From a bacterium (GTDB lineage: Bacteria > Patescibacteriota > Minisyncoccia > Moranbacterales > UBA2206), in the NCBI GenBank assembly GCA_029567195.1, contig JAKQLJ010000049.1:1-44435 (forward strand): a DNA stretch of 44,435 bases, given 5' to 3'. The notes under the pieces were generated by a model that searched no databases, was not told where the DNA came from, and saw only the letters and a program-made list of their open reading frames with translations. Positions 26,211 through 36,129 of the stretch are shown here, piece by piece (position 1 is the stretch's first letter; each line of letters begins with the position of its first letter). The position numbers were made by a program, and so were the translations under genes.

Positions 26211-27251
26211 ATGCTAAAGAATAGAAAATTAAGAATAGCCATGGTGGCTCCCCCTTTTGGCGATAACGGCGGCCCGGAAATTGTTACTCAAAATTTAACA
26301 GATGCTCTTCTACGTCTTGGGGCTGATGTCACACTTTTCGCTCCGGCCGATTGGAAAACAAAAGCTCAACATGTGCCGACATTGGAACAAAGCCTTTGGA
26401 ATATGAAAAACTTTGCCCTCCAGGACAAAGTTTCAAGAAGAAATTTGATAATATCGAGTCAAACAAAAGTCCTGAGTTACCAGGATAAGTTTGACATAAT
26501 ACATCTTCATTCCCAAAAATATGCTTATACGATTGCAGCCAGTGCAAAAATTCCTTGTGTACTCTCCTTTCACAACAAAATAAATGAGGACCTTTTTTGC
26601 CAGCTCAAAAAAACTTCAATTTTCACCGTTTCTCTATCAAATTCCCAAAAAGGACTGCTAAAAACTTCGGCTATGATTTATAGCGGCATCCCCCTAAACA
26701 ATATCGTTCCCTCTTTTGATTCAGGAAAGTATCTTATTGCTATTGGAAGGCTGGCTGAACAAAAAGGAATAGATACGGCTATTCAAATAGCCAGAAAAGC
26801 CGCAAAGAAGCTTCTTATTTTTGGAAGAATTGGAAATTCTCAAGAACGTCAACATTATTTTAATAAAAAAATCAATCCCTTTATTGATGGAAAAAATGTC
26901 ATTTATAAAGGGGAAGTCTCCAATAAAGAAATTTATAAATATTTACGAGACGCCGAAGCTCTTCTTTTCACCATAAAAAGGCCGGAAGTTTTTGGCCTAG
27001 TCGCCATAGAAGCTTTAGCGTCTGGGACGCCTGTTATTGGAACAAAAATAGCCCCCTTGCCAGAATTTCTTATAGATCCCAAGACATCTTTTCTGTCGAA
27101 TAATCTAACTGAGCTTATATCAGCAGCAAAAAAACCAGAAATTCTGTTTGATAGAAAGAAGTGTCGTCAATACGCGGAAAATAATTTTGATAGCTTGGTT
27201 ATGGCTAAAAAATATCTAAAGCTTTACAAAAAAATACTTAAAACAACGTGA
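26211..27251 (+). CDS. Glycosyltransferase family 4-like
   Basis: RIAMVAPPFGDNGGPEIVTQNLTDALLRLGADVTLFAP, YLIAIGRLAEQKGIDTAIQIARKA, KRPEVFGLVAIEALASGTPVIGTKIAPLPEFL. Confidence 0.93.
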   Translation: MLKNRKLRIAMVAPPFGDNGGPEIVTQNLTDALLRLGADVTLFAPADWKTKAQHVPTLEQSLWNMKNFALQDKVSRRNLIISSQTKVLSYQDKFDIIHLHSQKYAYTIAASAKIPCVLSFHNKINEDLFCQLKKTSIFTVSLSNSQKGLLKTSAMIYSGIPLNNIVPSFDSGKYLIAIGRLAEQKGIDTAIQIARKAAKKLLIFGRIGNSQERQHYFNKKINPFIDGKNVIYKGEVSNKEIYKYLRDAEALLFTIKRPEVFGLVAIEALASGTPVIGTKIAPLPEFLIDPKTSFLSNNLTELISAAKKPEILFDRKKCRQYAENNFDSLVMAKKYLKLYKKILKTT

Positions 27252-27263
27252 ATTAAATGACTT

Positions 27264-27292
27264 TTGAAAAAATACTTGATTTATAGTAAAAT
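27264..27292 (+). promoter_or_regulatory. Sigma70-type promoter upstream of the PBP1A gene
   Basis: TTGAAA - 17 nt - TAAAAT; start codon at 27325. Confidence 0.55.
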
Positions 27293-27324
27293 AATAGCTG
27301 CCCACATAACTACAAAAAAAATTT

Positions 27325-29862
27325 ATGCCACAAATTTTCTCACCTCAAAAATACCGTGAAAAAACAAGTCGCTTTAAATTTAATTGGAAAAAAATAGGAA
27401 AATATCTGGGCTATTTAATTTTAACCGGTTTTCTTTTTGTAGCCGGTATTTTTTTATTTTTCTATAAAGATCTGCCCAGTCCCGGAAAACTCAATGATCG
27501 GGTAGTGGCGGAATCAACCAAAATACTTGACCGTTCCGGAGAACACGTCCTTTATGAAGTGCACGGCGAGGAAAAAAGAACCCAAATTCCTTTCTCTGAA
27601 ATGCCCGATACTATTCGTTATGCCACCATTGCCCTGGAAGACAACGAATTTTATTCCCACCACGGCATAAAATTAAGTTCTATCATACGAGCTGTTTTTA
27701 AAGACGTGCTGAAGGGTGGCCGAGCCCAGGGAGGATCAACCATTACCCAGCAACTCATAAAACATTCCATGCTCTCCTCGGAAAAAACTTTTACCAGAAA
27801 AATCAAAGAGGCCATTTTGGCCATAGAGCTGGAACAAAAATTTGAAAAAGACGAAATTTTAGCTATGTATCTTAACGAAATTCCCTACGGCTCCAACGCT
27901 TATGGCATTGAAGCGGCATCCCAAACCTTTTTCGGGATTCATGCCAAAGAATTAAACCTAGCCCAATCTGCTCTCCTAGCTTCCCTGCCTCAGGCTCCCA
28001 GCTACTACTCACCTCATGGTTCTCATCCGGAAGATTTGAAATATCGCCAGGAGCATGCCCTAAAAAGAATGGCAGAACTAGGCTATATTACTCCTGAACA
28101 AGCGGAAGAAGCCAAAGATGTAGATATTTTATCTCAAATCAGTCCCCATATGGAAAATATTAGCGCTCCCCATTTTGTGATGTATATCAAAGAATATTTG
28201 GAAAAAAAATATGGCCAGGAAGCAGTAGAACAAGGAGGACTCAGGGTTTATACCACTCTTGACTGGGATAAACAAATGATGGCGGAAAAAGCGGTTCGGG
28301 AAGGAGCGGAAAAAAACAAAAAATATAATACGGAAAACGCCGCTCTTGTCGCTATGGATCCTAAAACAGGCCAAATTTTAGCTATGGTAGGATCCAAGGA
28401 CTATTTTGACACAACGATCGACGGCCAGGTAAACGTGGCTATTCGCGATCGCCAGCCGGGATCCTCTTTCAAGCCTTTTGTTTATCTCACTGCTTTTCAA
28501 AAGGGCTACACGCCGGAAACCATGCTTTGGGATGTAGATACCAATTTTTCCACTGATGATGGCAAAGAATATAACCCAAAAAATTATGACGGAAAAAATC
28601 GAGGCCCCTTGCAAATGAAAGATGCTTTAGCTATGTCCCTAAACGTCCCGGCGGTTAAAACGCTTTATTTGGCTGGGGTTAAAAATGTTCTGGAAAATGT
28701 CCATAAAATGGGAATTGCCACCCTAAACGACCCTGATCGCTATGGACTTTCCTTGGTTTTAGGCGGAGGCGAGGTAAAACTGCTGGAGCACGTCAATGCT
28801 TTTTCCACTTTGGCTACCGGAGGAGTTTACCATAAAAAAGTAGCTGTTTTAAAAATTGAAGACAATAAAGGAACAGTATTGGAAAAATACGAAGCCAAAG
28901 AAGGAGAAAAAGTTATCGAAGAAAAACATATCGCCATGCTTGATTATATTCTTTCCACCAATGAATTAAGAGCTCCTGTTTTTGGCGATAATAATCCGCT
29001 TAAATTTGACAACCGTCCGGTAGCGGCAAAAACCGGAACTACCAATGAATGGCGCGACGGTTGGACAATGGGCTTTACCCCATCCTTGGCCGTGGGTGTT
29101 TGGGCCGGAAATAATGATAATTCCCCGATGGCCCAAGGCGCTGACGGCGTTTATGTCGCCGCTCCCATCTGGAGAAATTTTATGGATCAAGCGCTTAAAA
29201 ATTACAGCGTGGAAAATTTCCCCAAATACGAAAAAGAAGAAACAGGAAAAGATATTTTAGATGGAAAATTTTCAGGAAAAGATGAACTGGAAGTATGTGA
29301 AATTCCCGACGAAGATGATGAATATTGCCTGGCTAATGATTCTTGTCCGGATGACACCAAGGATAAGAAAAAATTTACCCAGACTCATTGCATCCTTTAT
29401 TATGTGGATAAAGACGATCCTCGGGGAGAAAAACCATCCGATCCGGGAAAGGATTTGCAATATAACAACTGGGAAAAAGCGGTTAGAAATTATATCAAGG
29501 AACATAAAAAGGAATTCTCCGATTCTGATGCTCCAACCGAAGAATGCAAGCCGGAAGACTTTGGTGATGATAATAAAGACCTCGATATCAAAACAACTGT
29601 TTCCACCCCTTCTGATGGCGCTACTATCACATCTTCTCCTTTCACTATAAGCGCCAGTGCTGTTTCCGGTTATAAAATCAAAAAAATGGTTATCACTGTT
29701 GATGGTGAAGAGGTAAAAACAAGCAATGACAGCTCGATTTCCTATTCCTACTCCGTTCCTGATGACAAAAAAACCTCTTCCATTAATATTGTAGTATCGG
29801 CTACCGACAAAAAAAACAAGAAAGACAATGACAAATTGACAGTTACAATGGACATTCCTTAG
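27325..29862 (+). CDS. Class A penicillin-binding protein (PBP1A-type) with Cys-containing acidic tail and Ig-like C-terminus
   Basis: GT51: ALEDNEFYSHHGIK..., GGSTITQQLIKH; transpeptidase: QPGSSFKPFVYL, SLNVPAV, AKTGTTNEWRD; C-terminal Ig-like repeat. Confidence 0.96.
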   Translation: MPQIFSPQKYREKTSRFKFNWKKIGKYLGYLILTGFLFVAGIFLFFYKDLPSPGKLNDRVVAESTKILDRSGEHVLYEVHGEEKRTQIPFSEMPDTIRYATIALEDNEFYSHHGIKLSSIIRAVFKDVLKGGRAQGGSTITQQLIKHSMLSSEKTFTRKIKEAILAIELEQKFEKDEILAMYLNEIPYGSNAYGIEAASQTFFGIHAKELNLAQSALLASLPQAPSYYSPHGSHPEDLKYRQEHALKRMAELGYITPEQAEEAKDVDILSQISPHMENISAPHFVMYIKEYLEKKYGQEAVEQGGLRVYTTLDWDKQMMAEKAVREGAEKNKKYNTENAALVAMDPKTGQILAMVGSKDYFDTTIDGQVNVAIRDRQPGSSFKPFVYLTAFQKGYTPETMLWDVDTNFSTDDGKEYNPKNYDGKNRGPLQMKDALAMSLNVPAVKTLYLAGVKNVLENVHKMGIATLNDPDRYGLSLVLGGGEVKLLEHVNAFSTLATGGVYHKKVAVLKIEDNKGTVLEKYEAKEGEKVIEEKHIAMLDYILSTNELRAPVFGDNNPLKFDNRPVAAKTGTTNEWRDGWTMGFTPSLAVGVWAGNNDNSPMAQGADGVYVAAPIWRNFMDQALKNYSVENFPKYEKEETGKDILDGKFSGKDELEVCEIPDEDDEYCLANDSCPDDTKDKKKFTQTHCILYYVDKDDPRGEKPSDPGKDLQYNNWEKAVRNYIKEHKKEFSDSDAPTEECKPEDFGDDNKDLDIKTTVSTPSDGATITSSPFTISASAVSGYKIKKMVITVDGEEVKTSNDSSISYSYSVPDDKKTSSINIVVSATDKKNKKDNDKLTVTMDIP

Positions 29863-29907
29863 AAATAATTTCTTCGACTTACCAATTTAAAAGATTATTA
29901 ACATTGT

Positions 29908-30726
29908 ATGACCGTGTTTCAAGCTATCATATTGGGCCTTGTCCAGGGCTTGGGCGAGTTTCTGCCCATTTCTTCTTCAGGGCATTTGATTATCGTCCCC
30001 TGGCTTTTTAATTTTCCCGATCCGGGATTGGCTTTTGACGTAGCTTTGCATCTTGGAACACTCCTGGCTGTTTTTGCCTATTTTAGAAAAGATTGGGTAA
30101 GAATAATAAAGCTGGCGATAAGTAGAAAAAAAAGAGACCGCTTCGATCATACGGCTTTTTTTCAGGAAAAATATAATAAAAATCTCCTTTGGTTGCTTAT
30201 TATTGCTACTATTCCCGGAGTAATTGCCGGATATTTCCTGGAAAATTTAGCCGAAACTTTTTTTAGAAACCCCCTGCTGATTGCATTTACTTTTGCCACC
30301 TTGGGTTTTCTTCTTTATTTGTCTGATAAAAAAGCACAAAAAAACAAAGATTTGAAAACTATTTCCGCAAAAGACGCCTCCATAATCGGCCTTTTTCAAG
30401 CTCTGGCAATTATTCCCGGAGTATCCAGAGCCGGCGCCACTATCACTTCCGGGTTATTTTTAGGTTTCGACCGGGTAAGCGCCGCCAAATTTTCTTTTCT
30501 CCTCTCCACTCCTATCATTTTTGGCGCCACAGTCTTAAAATTCGGCGATTTTATAAAAGCTGCCGGATGCATTGAGGTGTTGGGTGTTTTAACAGCAATG
30601 GTAAGCGGTTATTTTGCCATTTGGGGACTAATAAAACTAGTAGAACGGGCCAGCTATAAAATCTTTTTTTGGTATAGGTTATTGTTTGCTTTAATTATTG
30701 TCGTGTTTTGGTTTTTCCGCTTATAA
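29908..30726 (+). CDS. uppP: Undecaprenyl-diphosphatase UppP
   Basis: IILGLVQGLGEFLPISSSGHLIIVPWLF...FDVALHLGTLLAV...GLFQALAIIPGVSRAGATITSGLFLGFDR. Confidence 0.97.
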   Translation: MTVFQAIILGLVQGLGEFLPISSSGHLIIVPWLFNFPDPGLAFDVALHLGTLLAVFAYFRKDWVRIIKLAISRKKRDRFDHTAFFQEKYNKNLLWLLIIATIPGVIAGYFLENLAETFFRNPLLIAFTFATLGFLLYLSDKKAQKNKDLKTISAKDASIIGLFQALAIIPGVSRAGATITSGLFLGFDRVSAAKFSFLLSTPIIFGATVLKFGDFIKAAGCIEVLGVLTAMVSGYFAIWGLIKLVERASYKIFFWYRLLFALIIVVFWFFRL

Positions 30727-30755
30727 ACACCTGCTTTAAACAATTTTTATCCGTT

Positions 30756-30784
30756 AAAAAACAGCTTTTTTTCAGCTGTTTTTT
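30756..30784. terminator. Bidirectional terminator between convergent uppP and the DUF721 gene
   Basis: AAAAAACAGCT-loop-AGCTGTTTTTT. Confidence 0.85.
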
Positions 30785-31059
30785 GTTTTTAATCTTTCAA
30801 TGGTTCCCTCTCCCAGCTCTTTATTCATTTTTCTAATTATTTTTTCTCTATTAAGCCAAAGTTCCGATGACCAGGCGGCCGATTCACAGCGAACAAAAAG
30901 AGTTTTGTTTTTAAAAAAATCAAATTGGAATTTAATCGCTCCTATATTGCCAAATTCCTCTTTTATTGTTTTGGAAAAAATATAAAAAATATCTTTTTCT
31001 GATAAGGTTATATTTTTTAAATTTTTTCTCTTATTCAATAAAAATTTCAAATCTTTCAT
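30772..31059 (-). CDS. DUF721 / DciA-like protein
   Basis: KTLFVRCESAAWSSELWLNREKIIRKMNKELGEGTIERLKTK; located downstream of dnaN. Confidence 0.75.
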   Translation of the reverse strand: MKDLKFLLNKRKNLKNITLSEKDIFYIFSKTIKEEFGNIGAIKFQFDFFKNKTLFVRCESAAWSSELWLNREKIIRKMNKELGEGTIERLKTKNS

Positions 31060-31117
31060 ATTTTCACATTTTAAAAAAACAAGGAAAAAATTATTTGGTT
31101 TTCCAAAAAACCTCCAT

Positions 31118-32275
31118 TTAAGCCTTTATAGGCATAACAATATACACAAAATCGCCCAAAACTTCTCCCGTTTTTTCATTAATTTCACAAATAGCTACCG
31201 GGGTTGATTCACTATTTAAAAGAATAGCAACTTGAGAGGTGGAAACAGTGTTGATCCCATCCAAAAGATATTTAGAGTTAACTATTATTTCCTGAGATGG
31301 TCCTGAAACGTCAAAATTAAGTTCTGTGGAGTTTTCTCCCACCTCCACACTCTTAGCGCCTATAAAAACTTTTTTTGCTTCTGAGTCAATTTTTAATGAG
31401 ATTTCACTACCTTTGCCGGCCGCGAAAACACTAGCCATTTTTACCGCACTTTGAATTGTTTTTTTGTCTCCCACTACCCTGGTGTTATATTTTTTCGGCA
31501 TTATATGTTTATATTCCGGATATTTGCCGTTAATAAGCCTGGAAACCAATATAGTGCCATTGGTTTCAAAAAAAATCTGTCCATCTTCTATGGCCATCCT
31601 TACTTCACCTTCTGTGTCCGCAGAAATTATCCGATTAAGCTCTATTAATGTTGCTGCAGGAATAATTATATTGTTCTTTTTTTCTATAAACAAATTATAA
31701 ATAAGCGTATTGCAATTTTTTTTATCAATCATTAATTTATGCTCCACCAAACGAAAACTGTCCGTAGAAGCAAAAAATAACTCGTCTTTTTCTAAAATAA
31801 GATTAACTCCTGTGAGCTCCGCTCTTGCCTCATTTAGGGCTGTCGCCACCATTACTTTGGATAAAATATTTTTTAATTCAATACTGGAAATATTTAACAA
31901 AAATTCTGTATTTTTTTTAGGAATAAGCGGAAAATCAGAAGCAGGAAGACCTTTTATCACCGCTTTAACTGCTCCGCTTTTTATTTTCAGATTTTGCTCA
32001 GAAATTTCCAATAAAACACTGTCATTAAAAGGCAAATTAGTGGAAAAATTACTTAAAAATCTAGCGGGAATGGTTATTTTTCCCTCCTTTTCTGTTTTAG
32101 CGCTTATTTTTACCACCACCCCTATTTCTAAATTGGTGGCAGATAATTTCAAAAATCCCTTTTCTGCCTCTAATAATATATTATTTAATATGGGAAGGGT
32201 GTTTTGTTTTGCCACCACCCTCTCTGAGTTATAAATAGCTTTTTTAAAATTATCTTGTGTGCAGATTAATTTCAT
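31118..32275 (-). CDS. dnaN: DNA polymerase III subunit beta (sliding clamp)
   Basis: MKLICTQDNFKKAIYNSERVVAKQNTLPILNNILLEAEKGFLKLSATNLEIGV...TEVRMAIEDGQIFF...LINGKYPEYKHIMP; C-terminal YVIMPIKA. Confidence 0.96.
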   Translation of the reverse strand: MKLICTQDNFKKAIYNSERVVAKQNTLPILNNILLEAEKGFLKLSATNLEIGVVVKISAKTEKEGKITIPARFLSNFSTNLPFNDSVLLEISEQNLKIKSGAVKAVIKGLPASDFPLIPKKNTEFLLNISSIELKNILSKVMVATALNEARAELTGVNLILEKDELFFASTDSFRLVEHKLMIDKKNCNTLIYNLFIEKKNNIIIPAATLIELNRIISADTEGEVRMAIEDGQIFFETNGTILVSRLINGKYPEYKHIMPKKYNTRVVGDKKTIQSAVKMASVFAAGKGSEISLKIDSEAKKVFIGAKSVEVGENSTELNFDVSGPSQEIIVNSKYLLDGINTVSTSQVAILLNSESTPVAICEINEKTGEVLGDFVYIVMPIKA

Positions 32276-32339
32276 ATGTTTATATTATAATCTTTTAATT
32301 TATATAATATTATTGTTTATTATTAGTATTGTCTGTTTC

Positions 32340-32390
32340 TGTGGATAGGTTAATATTTTGGCTTAAATAAGGCAATAATTGTGTTGATAA
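32340..32390. promoter_or_regulatory. DnaA-box-like sites between dnaN and dnaA
   Basis: TGTGGATAG (32340-32348) and TGTTGATAA (32382-32390) in very AT-rich DNA. Confidence 0.55.
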
Positions 32391-32543
32391 CTACTGAATA
32401 ATATTATTTTTTTGATTTATTATATTTGTGTTTGTTTTTATGAAAAGTAATTTTTTAAATAATATTCCCCAGTAAATAATTTTCAAAAGAATGACAATTT
32501 ATAGCTTTTTGAGGTGCTTTATATACAAGAAATCCACAATTTA

Positions 32544-33911
32544 TTAGATTATAGTATATAATTGGTCTTTTAAAAAATTAATTTCCTCTAATATTTTTTC
32601 ATCTTTTTTGGTAATTTCCGATATTTTTTCAAAAGCATGAATGGCGGTGGTATGGTCTCTTCCTCCCATCTTGCTGCCAATTCCCGGATAAGAATATTGA
32701 AGCTCTGTTCTCATTAGATACATGGCGATTTGACGCGGCTTTACCACCTCTTGCTTGCGGTTTTTAGCCACTAAATCGGACGGATCTATATCATAAAACT
32801 CAGAAACCACCTTGATTATGTGTTTATGGGTAATGCCTTTCTTTTTTCCGCTAGAAATAAGCTCGGAAAGTATTTGGGAAACATATTCCGGGGTGACGGT
32901 TTGTTTGGTAAGTTGAGCTGAAACTAAAACCCGGTTTAAGGCGCCCTCCAGCTCTCTAATGTTGTTTTTAACGTTTGTGGCGATAAATTCAATGGCTTCA
33001 TTGCTGATAGGTATGGTTTCATCAGCGACTTTTTTGCGTAATATGGCCATTCTGGTTTCAAAGTCTGGTTTTGAAACATCAGCAATCATTCCCCCTTCGA
33101 AACGAGAACGAAGCCTTTCTTCCAGAATTTGAATGGCTTTTGGTGCCCTGTCGGAGGAAAGGACTATTTGTTTGTTGAGTTGGTAAAGATGGTTAAAAAT
33201 ATGAAAAAATTCTTCCTGAGTTTTTTCTTTTCCAGAAATAAACTGGATGTCATCAATGATAAGAAGATCTATTTTTTGGTAATATTCTTTGAATTCATGT
33301 ATTTTTTGGTTTTTTATGGAATCGATCAATTCGCTGGTAAAACGTTCAGAAGTTATGTATTTTACCTTAAAATCAGGATTATTTTTGAGTATTTCGTTGC
33401 CGATTGATTGGATAAGGTGAGTTTTTCCCAAGCCCACGCCGCCATAAATGAAAAGAGGGTTGTAAATACGGCCCAAATTCTGAGAAACAGCAAAACAAGC
33501 GGCTTTGGCTAGTTCATTGCTTCCTCCGACAACAAAATTGTCAAAAATATAGCGAGGATTCAGATTGCTTTCATGGCCTGACGCGGTTGTTTTTTGAAAA
33601 TCCAGTCTGGTTTTAGGCGGGGCAATGATGGCATCAACTGACGGCTCTCTTGATACGGACTCTTTATTGGTGGCTATAACACAAGAAACTGATTTTATAT
33701 CTTCCTGAAAATTGCGCAGAGCTCTTAAAATATGAAGATTATATTTATTTTCCAACCATTCCTTAGCAAAGCCATTGGGCACATTAATAACAATCTGACC
33801 ATCTTTATTTGATAAAATGGATGTGTTTTTAAACCAAGTTATAAAATTAGCCTTAGAGATAGACAGTTCTATTTCTCCCAAGGCTGATTGCCACAATTCT
33901 TCATTGGTCAT
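32544..33911 (-). CDS. dnaA: Chromosomal replication initiator DnaA
   Basis: NPRYIFDNFVVGGSNELAKAACFAVSQN...NPLFIYGGVGLGKTHLIQSIGNEI...DLLIIDDIQFISGKEKTQEEFFHIFN...GGRDHTTAIHAFEKI. Confidence 0.98.
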   Translation of the reverse strand: MTNEELWQSALGEIELSISKANFITWFKNTSILSNKDGQIVINVPNGFAKEWLENKYNLHILRALRNFQEDIKSVSCVIATNKESVSREPSVDAIIAPPKTRLDFQKTTASGHESNLNPRYIFDNFVVGGSNELAKAACFAVSQNLGRIYNPLFIYGGVGLGKTHLIQSIGNEILKNNPDFKVKYITSERFTSELIDSIKNQKIHEFKEYYQKIDLLIIDDIQFISGKEKTQEEFFHIFNHLYQLNKQIVLSSDRAPKAIQILEERLRSRFEGGMIADVSKPDFETRMAILRKKVADETIPISNEAIEFIATNVKNNIRELEGALNRVLVSAQLTKQTVTPEYVSQILSELISSGKKKGITHKHIIKVVSEFYDIDPSDLVAKNRKQEVVKPRQIAMYLMRTELQYSYPGIGSKMGGRDHTTAIHAFEKISEITKKDEKILEEINFLKDQLYTII

Positions 33912-34006
33912 TTTTTTGTTATTTTAGCTGGTTTTTAACGATGCGGGAAACGAAAGCTTGAGTAAAAAAAGTATAGCACAGTAAGAATCGAGAAGTCCAA
34001 GTTTTT

Positions 34007-34100
34007 TGTGGATAATACTGTTGATAAGGTGTGGGGTTGTCAATAAGTCGAGAAATTGTGAATAAACACTAATATTATAATAATCGATAATTAAAAATGC
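34007..34100. other. Putative oriC: DnaA-box cluster plus AT-rich segment between dnaA and rpmH
   Basis: TGTGGATAA (34007-34015), TGTTGATAA (34019-34027), TGTCAATAA (34038-34046), TGTGAATAA (34057-34065), same orientation, followed by TAATATTATAATAATCGATAATTAAAA. Confidence 0.8.
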
Positions 34101-34250
34101 AAATCAAAGATTTTCCAAAAAGCCTCAAAAAACAATCGGGAGAGCCGTAAATTGACTTTCCTTCCATTGAATGATAAACTTTTAATTAATTGTTATTAGT
34201 TTAATTTTGATTTTTGGCTTTATTTAAAAGCCATAGTCATACTCAAAAAA

Positions 34251-34388
34251 ATGAGCCAGACATATAAACCAAAAAGCACCAGAAGAAAAAGAAGACACGG
34301 TTTCAGAAAAAGAAACAGCACCAAAAATGGTCAAAACGTGCTTAAAAGAAGAAGAAAAAAAGGCAGAAAAAAGCTGACCAGAGTTTAG
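34251..34388 (+). CDS. rpmH: 50S ribosomal protein L34
   Basis: [45 protein letters not shown], 45 aa; absent from the ORF track because of its length. Confidence 0.97.
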   Translation: MSQTYKPKSTRRKRRHGFRKRNSTKNGQNVLKRRRKKGRKKLTRV

Positions 34389-34415
34389 TTTTTAATAAGT
34401 CCGAGTATATTAAAA

Positions 34416-34763
34416 ATGCTCCCTCGAAAAAACAGAATTACAAAAAAAGATGATTATGATGCGATTTATCGCTACGGGAAAGTGTTTTTTTCCGAATGGC
34501 TGACATTAAAAGCGAAAAGAAATAATAGTGAAGACACCAGAGTAGGAATAGTAGTTGGCTTTAAATTTTCCAAAAAAGCCGTAGAAAGAAATAATATGAA
34601 AAGGCAGTTGAGGGAAATTTTCAGGAAAAAGCTGGATGAAATGGAAAAAGGATTCGATCTGGTCATAATAGCAGGCAAAAAACGAGAAAAAGAAACAGTG
34701 AACATAAAAAAAACACAGGAAATCACAGATAAACTATTGAAAAAAGCTAAAATAATTAAATAA
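34416..34763 (+). CDS. rnpA: Ribonuclease P protein component
   Basis: MLPRKNRITKKDDYDAIYRYGKVF...VGIVVGFKFSKKAVERNNMKRQLREIFR...GFDLVIIAG. Confidence 0.95.
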   Translation: MLPRKNRITKKDDYDAIYRYGKVFFSEWLTLKAKRNNSEDTRVGIVVGFKFSKKAVERNNMKRQLREIFRKKLDEMEKGFDLVIIAGKKREKETVNIKKTQEITDKLLKKAKIIK

Positions 34764-34781
34764 TAATTTTTTTAAAATAAA

Positions 34782-35552
34782 ATGGGTTTTTTGTTTAACG
34801 CTTTTATTTATCAGCCTATTTATAATCTTTTGGTGCTGGTTTATAATATTATCCCTTTTCATGATTTTGGCATCGCCATTGTTATTGTGACTATTTTGAT
34901 TAAATTTTTGCTCATTCCTCTCAGCCGAAAACAAATAGAATCACAGAAAAAAATGCAGGAAATGCAGCCTAAAATCAAGGAAATTCAGCAAAAGTATAAA
35001 AATGATAAAGAAAAACAAAGCAAAGCCCTGATGGAGTTTTATAAGACTAATAAGGTAAACCCTTTTTCCGGTTGTTTGCCCCTTATATTCCAATTAGTCT
35101 TTTTGATTGCTATTTATAGGGTCCTCTTTAATATTTCCAATGCTGGATTGGTAGTGGATGGTAATGGATTATATCCGTTTGTTTCTAATCCGGGACAGAT
35201 AAATCAATATTTCTTAGGCATTGTAGATCTTTCAAGGGCCATTGATCTTAAGGCTATTTCTTTTTCCAGTCTTCCTCATCTGATTTTGGTTGTTTCGGCG
35301 GCTGCCTTGCAGTATTTTCAAACCAAGATGCTTATGAAAAAGCAAAAACCGGCAAAAGAGGCGGCTAAAGACGATTTTTCTCATATCATGTCCCAGCAAA
35401 TGCTTTATTTGGGACCGCTACTAACTCTTTTTATAGGTATAAAGTTTCCAGCCGGCCTGGCTCTTTACTGGTTAGTTTCTACGGTTTTTATGATAGCGCA
35501 GCAATTTTATCTGGAAAAAAAGGAAACGTCTGCCGTGGGAGTAAAAAAATAA
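34782..35552 (+). CDS. yidC: Membrane protein insertase YidC
   Basis: FGIAIVIVTILIKFLLIPLSRKQIESQKKMQEMQPKIKEIQQKYKNDKEKQSKALMEFYKTNKVNPFSGCLPLIFQ. Confidence 0.97.
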   Translation: MGFLFNAFIYQPIYNLLVLVYNIIPFHDFGIAIVIVTILIKFLLIPLSRKQIESQKKMQEMQPKIKEIQQKYKNDKEKQSKALMEFYKTNKVNPFSGCLPLIFQLVFLIAIYRVLFNISNAGLVVDGNGLYPFVSNPGQINQYFLGIVDLSRAIDLKAISFSSLPHLILVVSAAALQYFQTKMLMKKQKPAKEAAKDDFSHIMSQQMLYLGPLLTLFIGIKFPAGLALYWLVSTVFMIAQQFYLEKKETSAVGVKK

Positions 35553-35603
35553 GAGAGTTGAATTTTCTATCCAACACAACGACTAATATCTTAATTTAAA
35601 TAT

Positions 35604-36092
35604 ATGGACAATAAAGAACAAGAGAAAAATCAGGAAGAAAAGCTGGAGGGAATAGTTGGAGATTTTGTAAAGAAGATGGGCTTTGATTGTGAAGTGGAAG
35701 CAAAAAAACAAAAAGAGGATGATAAGGAGATGATCATTTGTAATATTAAGACGACTGATTCCAATTTTTTAATTGGCCAATACGGGGTAAATCTTCAATC
35801 CCTGCAGCATATAGTGAGAATAATTGCCAGAAAAAATGGCTTTGACGAGATAAATTTTATTTTGGATGTTAACTCCTATCGCCAAGAAAGAAATGATTCT
35901 ATAATGAAAATGGCCAAAAATTTAGCCGATGAGGCGATAGCAGAGAAAAGAGCGGTGGTTTTAAGGCCGATGTCTCCTTATGAACGTCGACTTGTGCATA
36001 TGGAGCTTTCCAAGAATGACCAGATAAAAACGGAAAGCATCGGGGAAGGCGAAGACAGAAGAGTGGTGATAAAGCCGGCCAACCTCGTTTAA
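35604..36092 (+). CDS. Jag/KhpB-like KH-R3H RNA-binding protein
   Basis: FLIGQYGVNLQSLQHIVRIIARK (KH), DVNSYRQERNDSIMKMAKNLADEAI...VVLRPMSPYERRLVHMELSKNDQIKTESIGEGEDRRVVIKP (R3H). Confidence 0.93.
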   Translation: MDNKEQEKNQEEKLEGIVGDFVKKMGFDCEVEAKKQKEDDKEMIICNIKTTDSNFLIGQYGVNLQSLQHIVRIIARKNGFDEINFILDVNSYRQERNDSIMKMAKNLADEAIAEKRAVVLRPMSPYERRLVHMELSKNDQIKTESIGEGEDRRVVIKPANLV

Positions 36093-36129
36093 TATGGAAA
36101 AAAATAAATAAACCCTTAATTGTTTTTTT

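Noticed and set aside
31710-32234. 174-aa plus-strand ORF
   Set aside because: Antisense to dnaN; composition fits a shadow frame.
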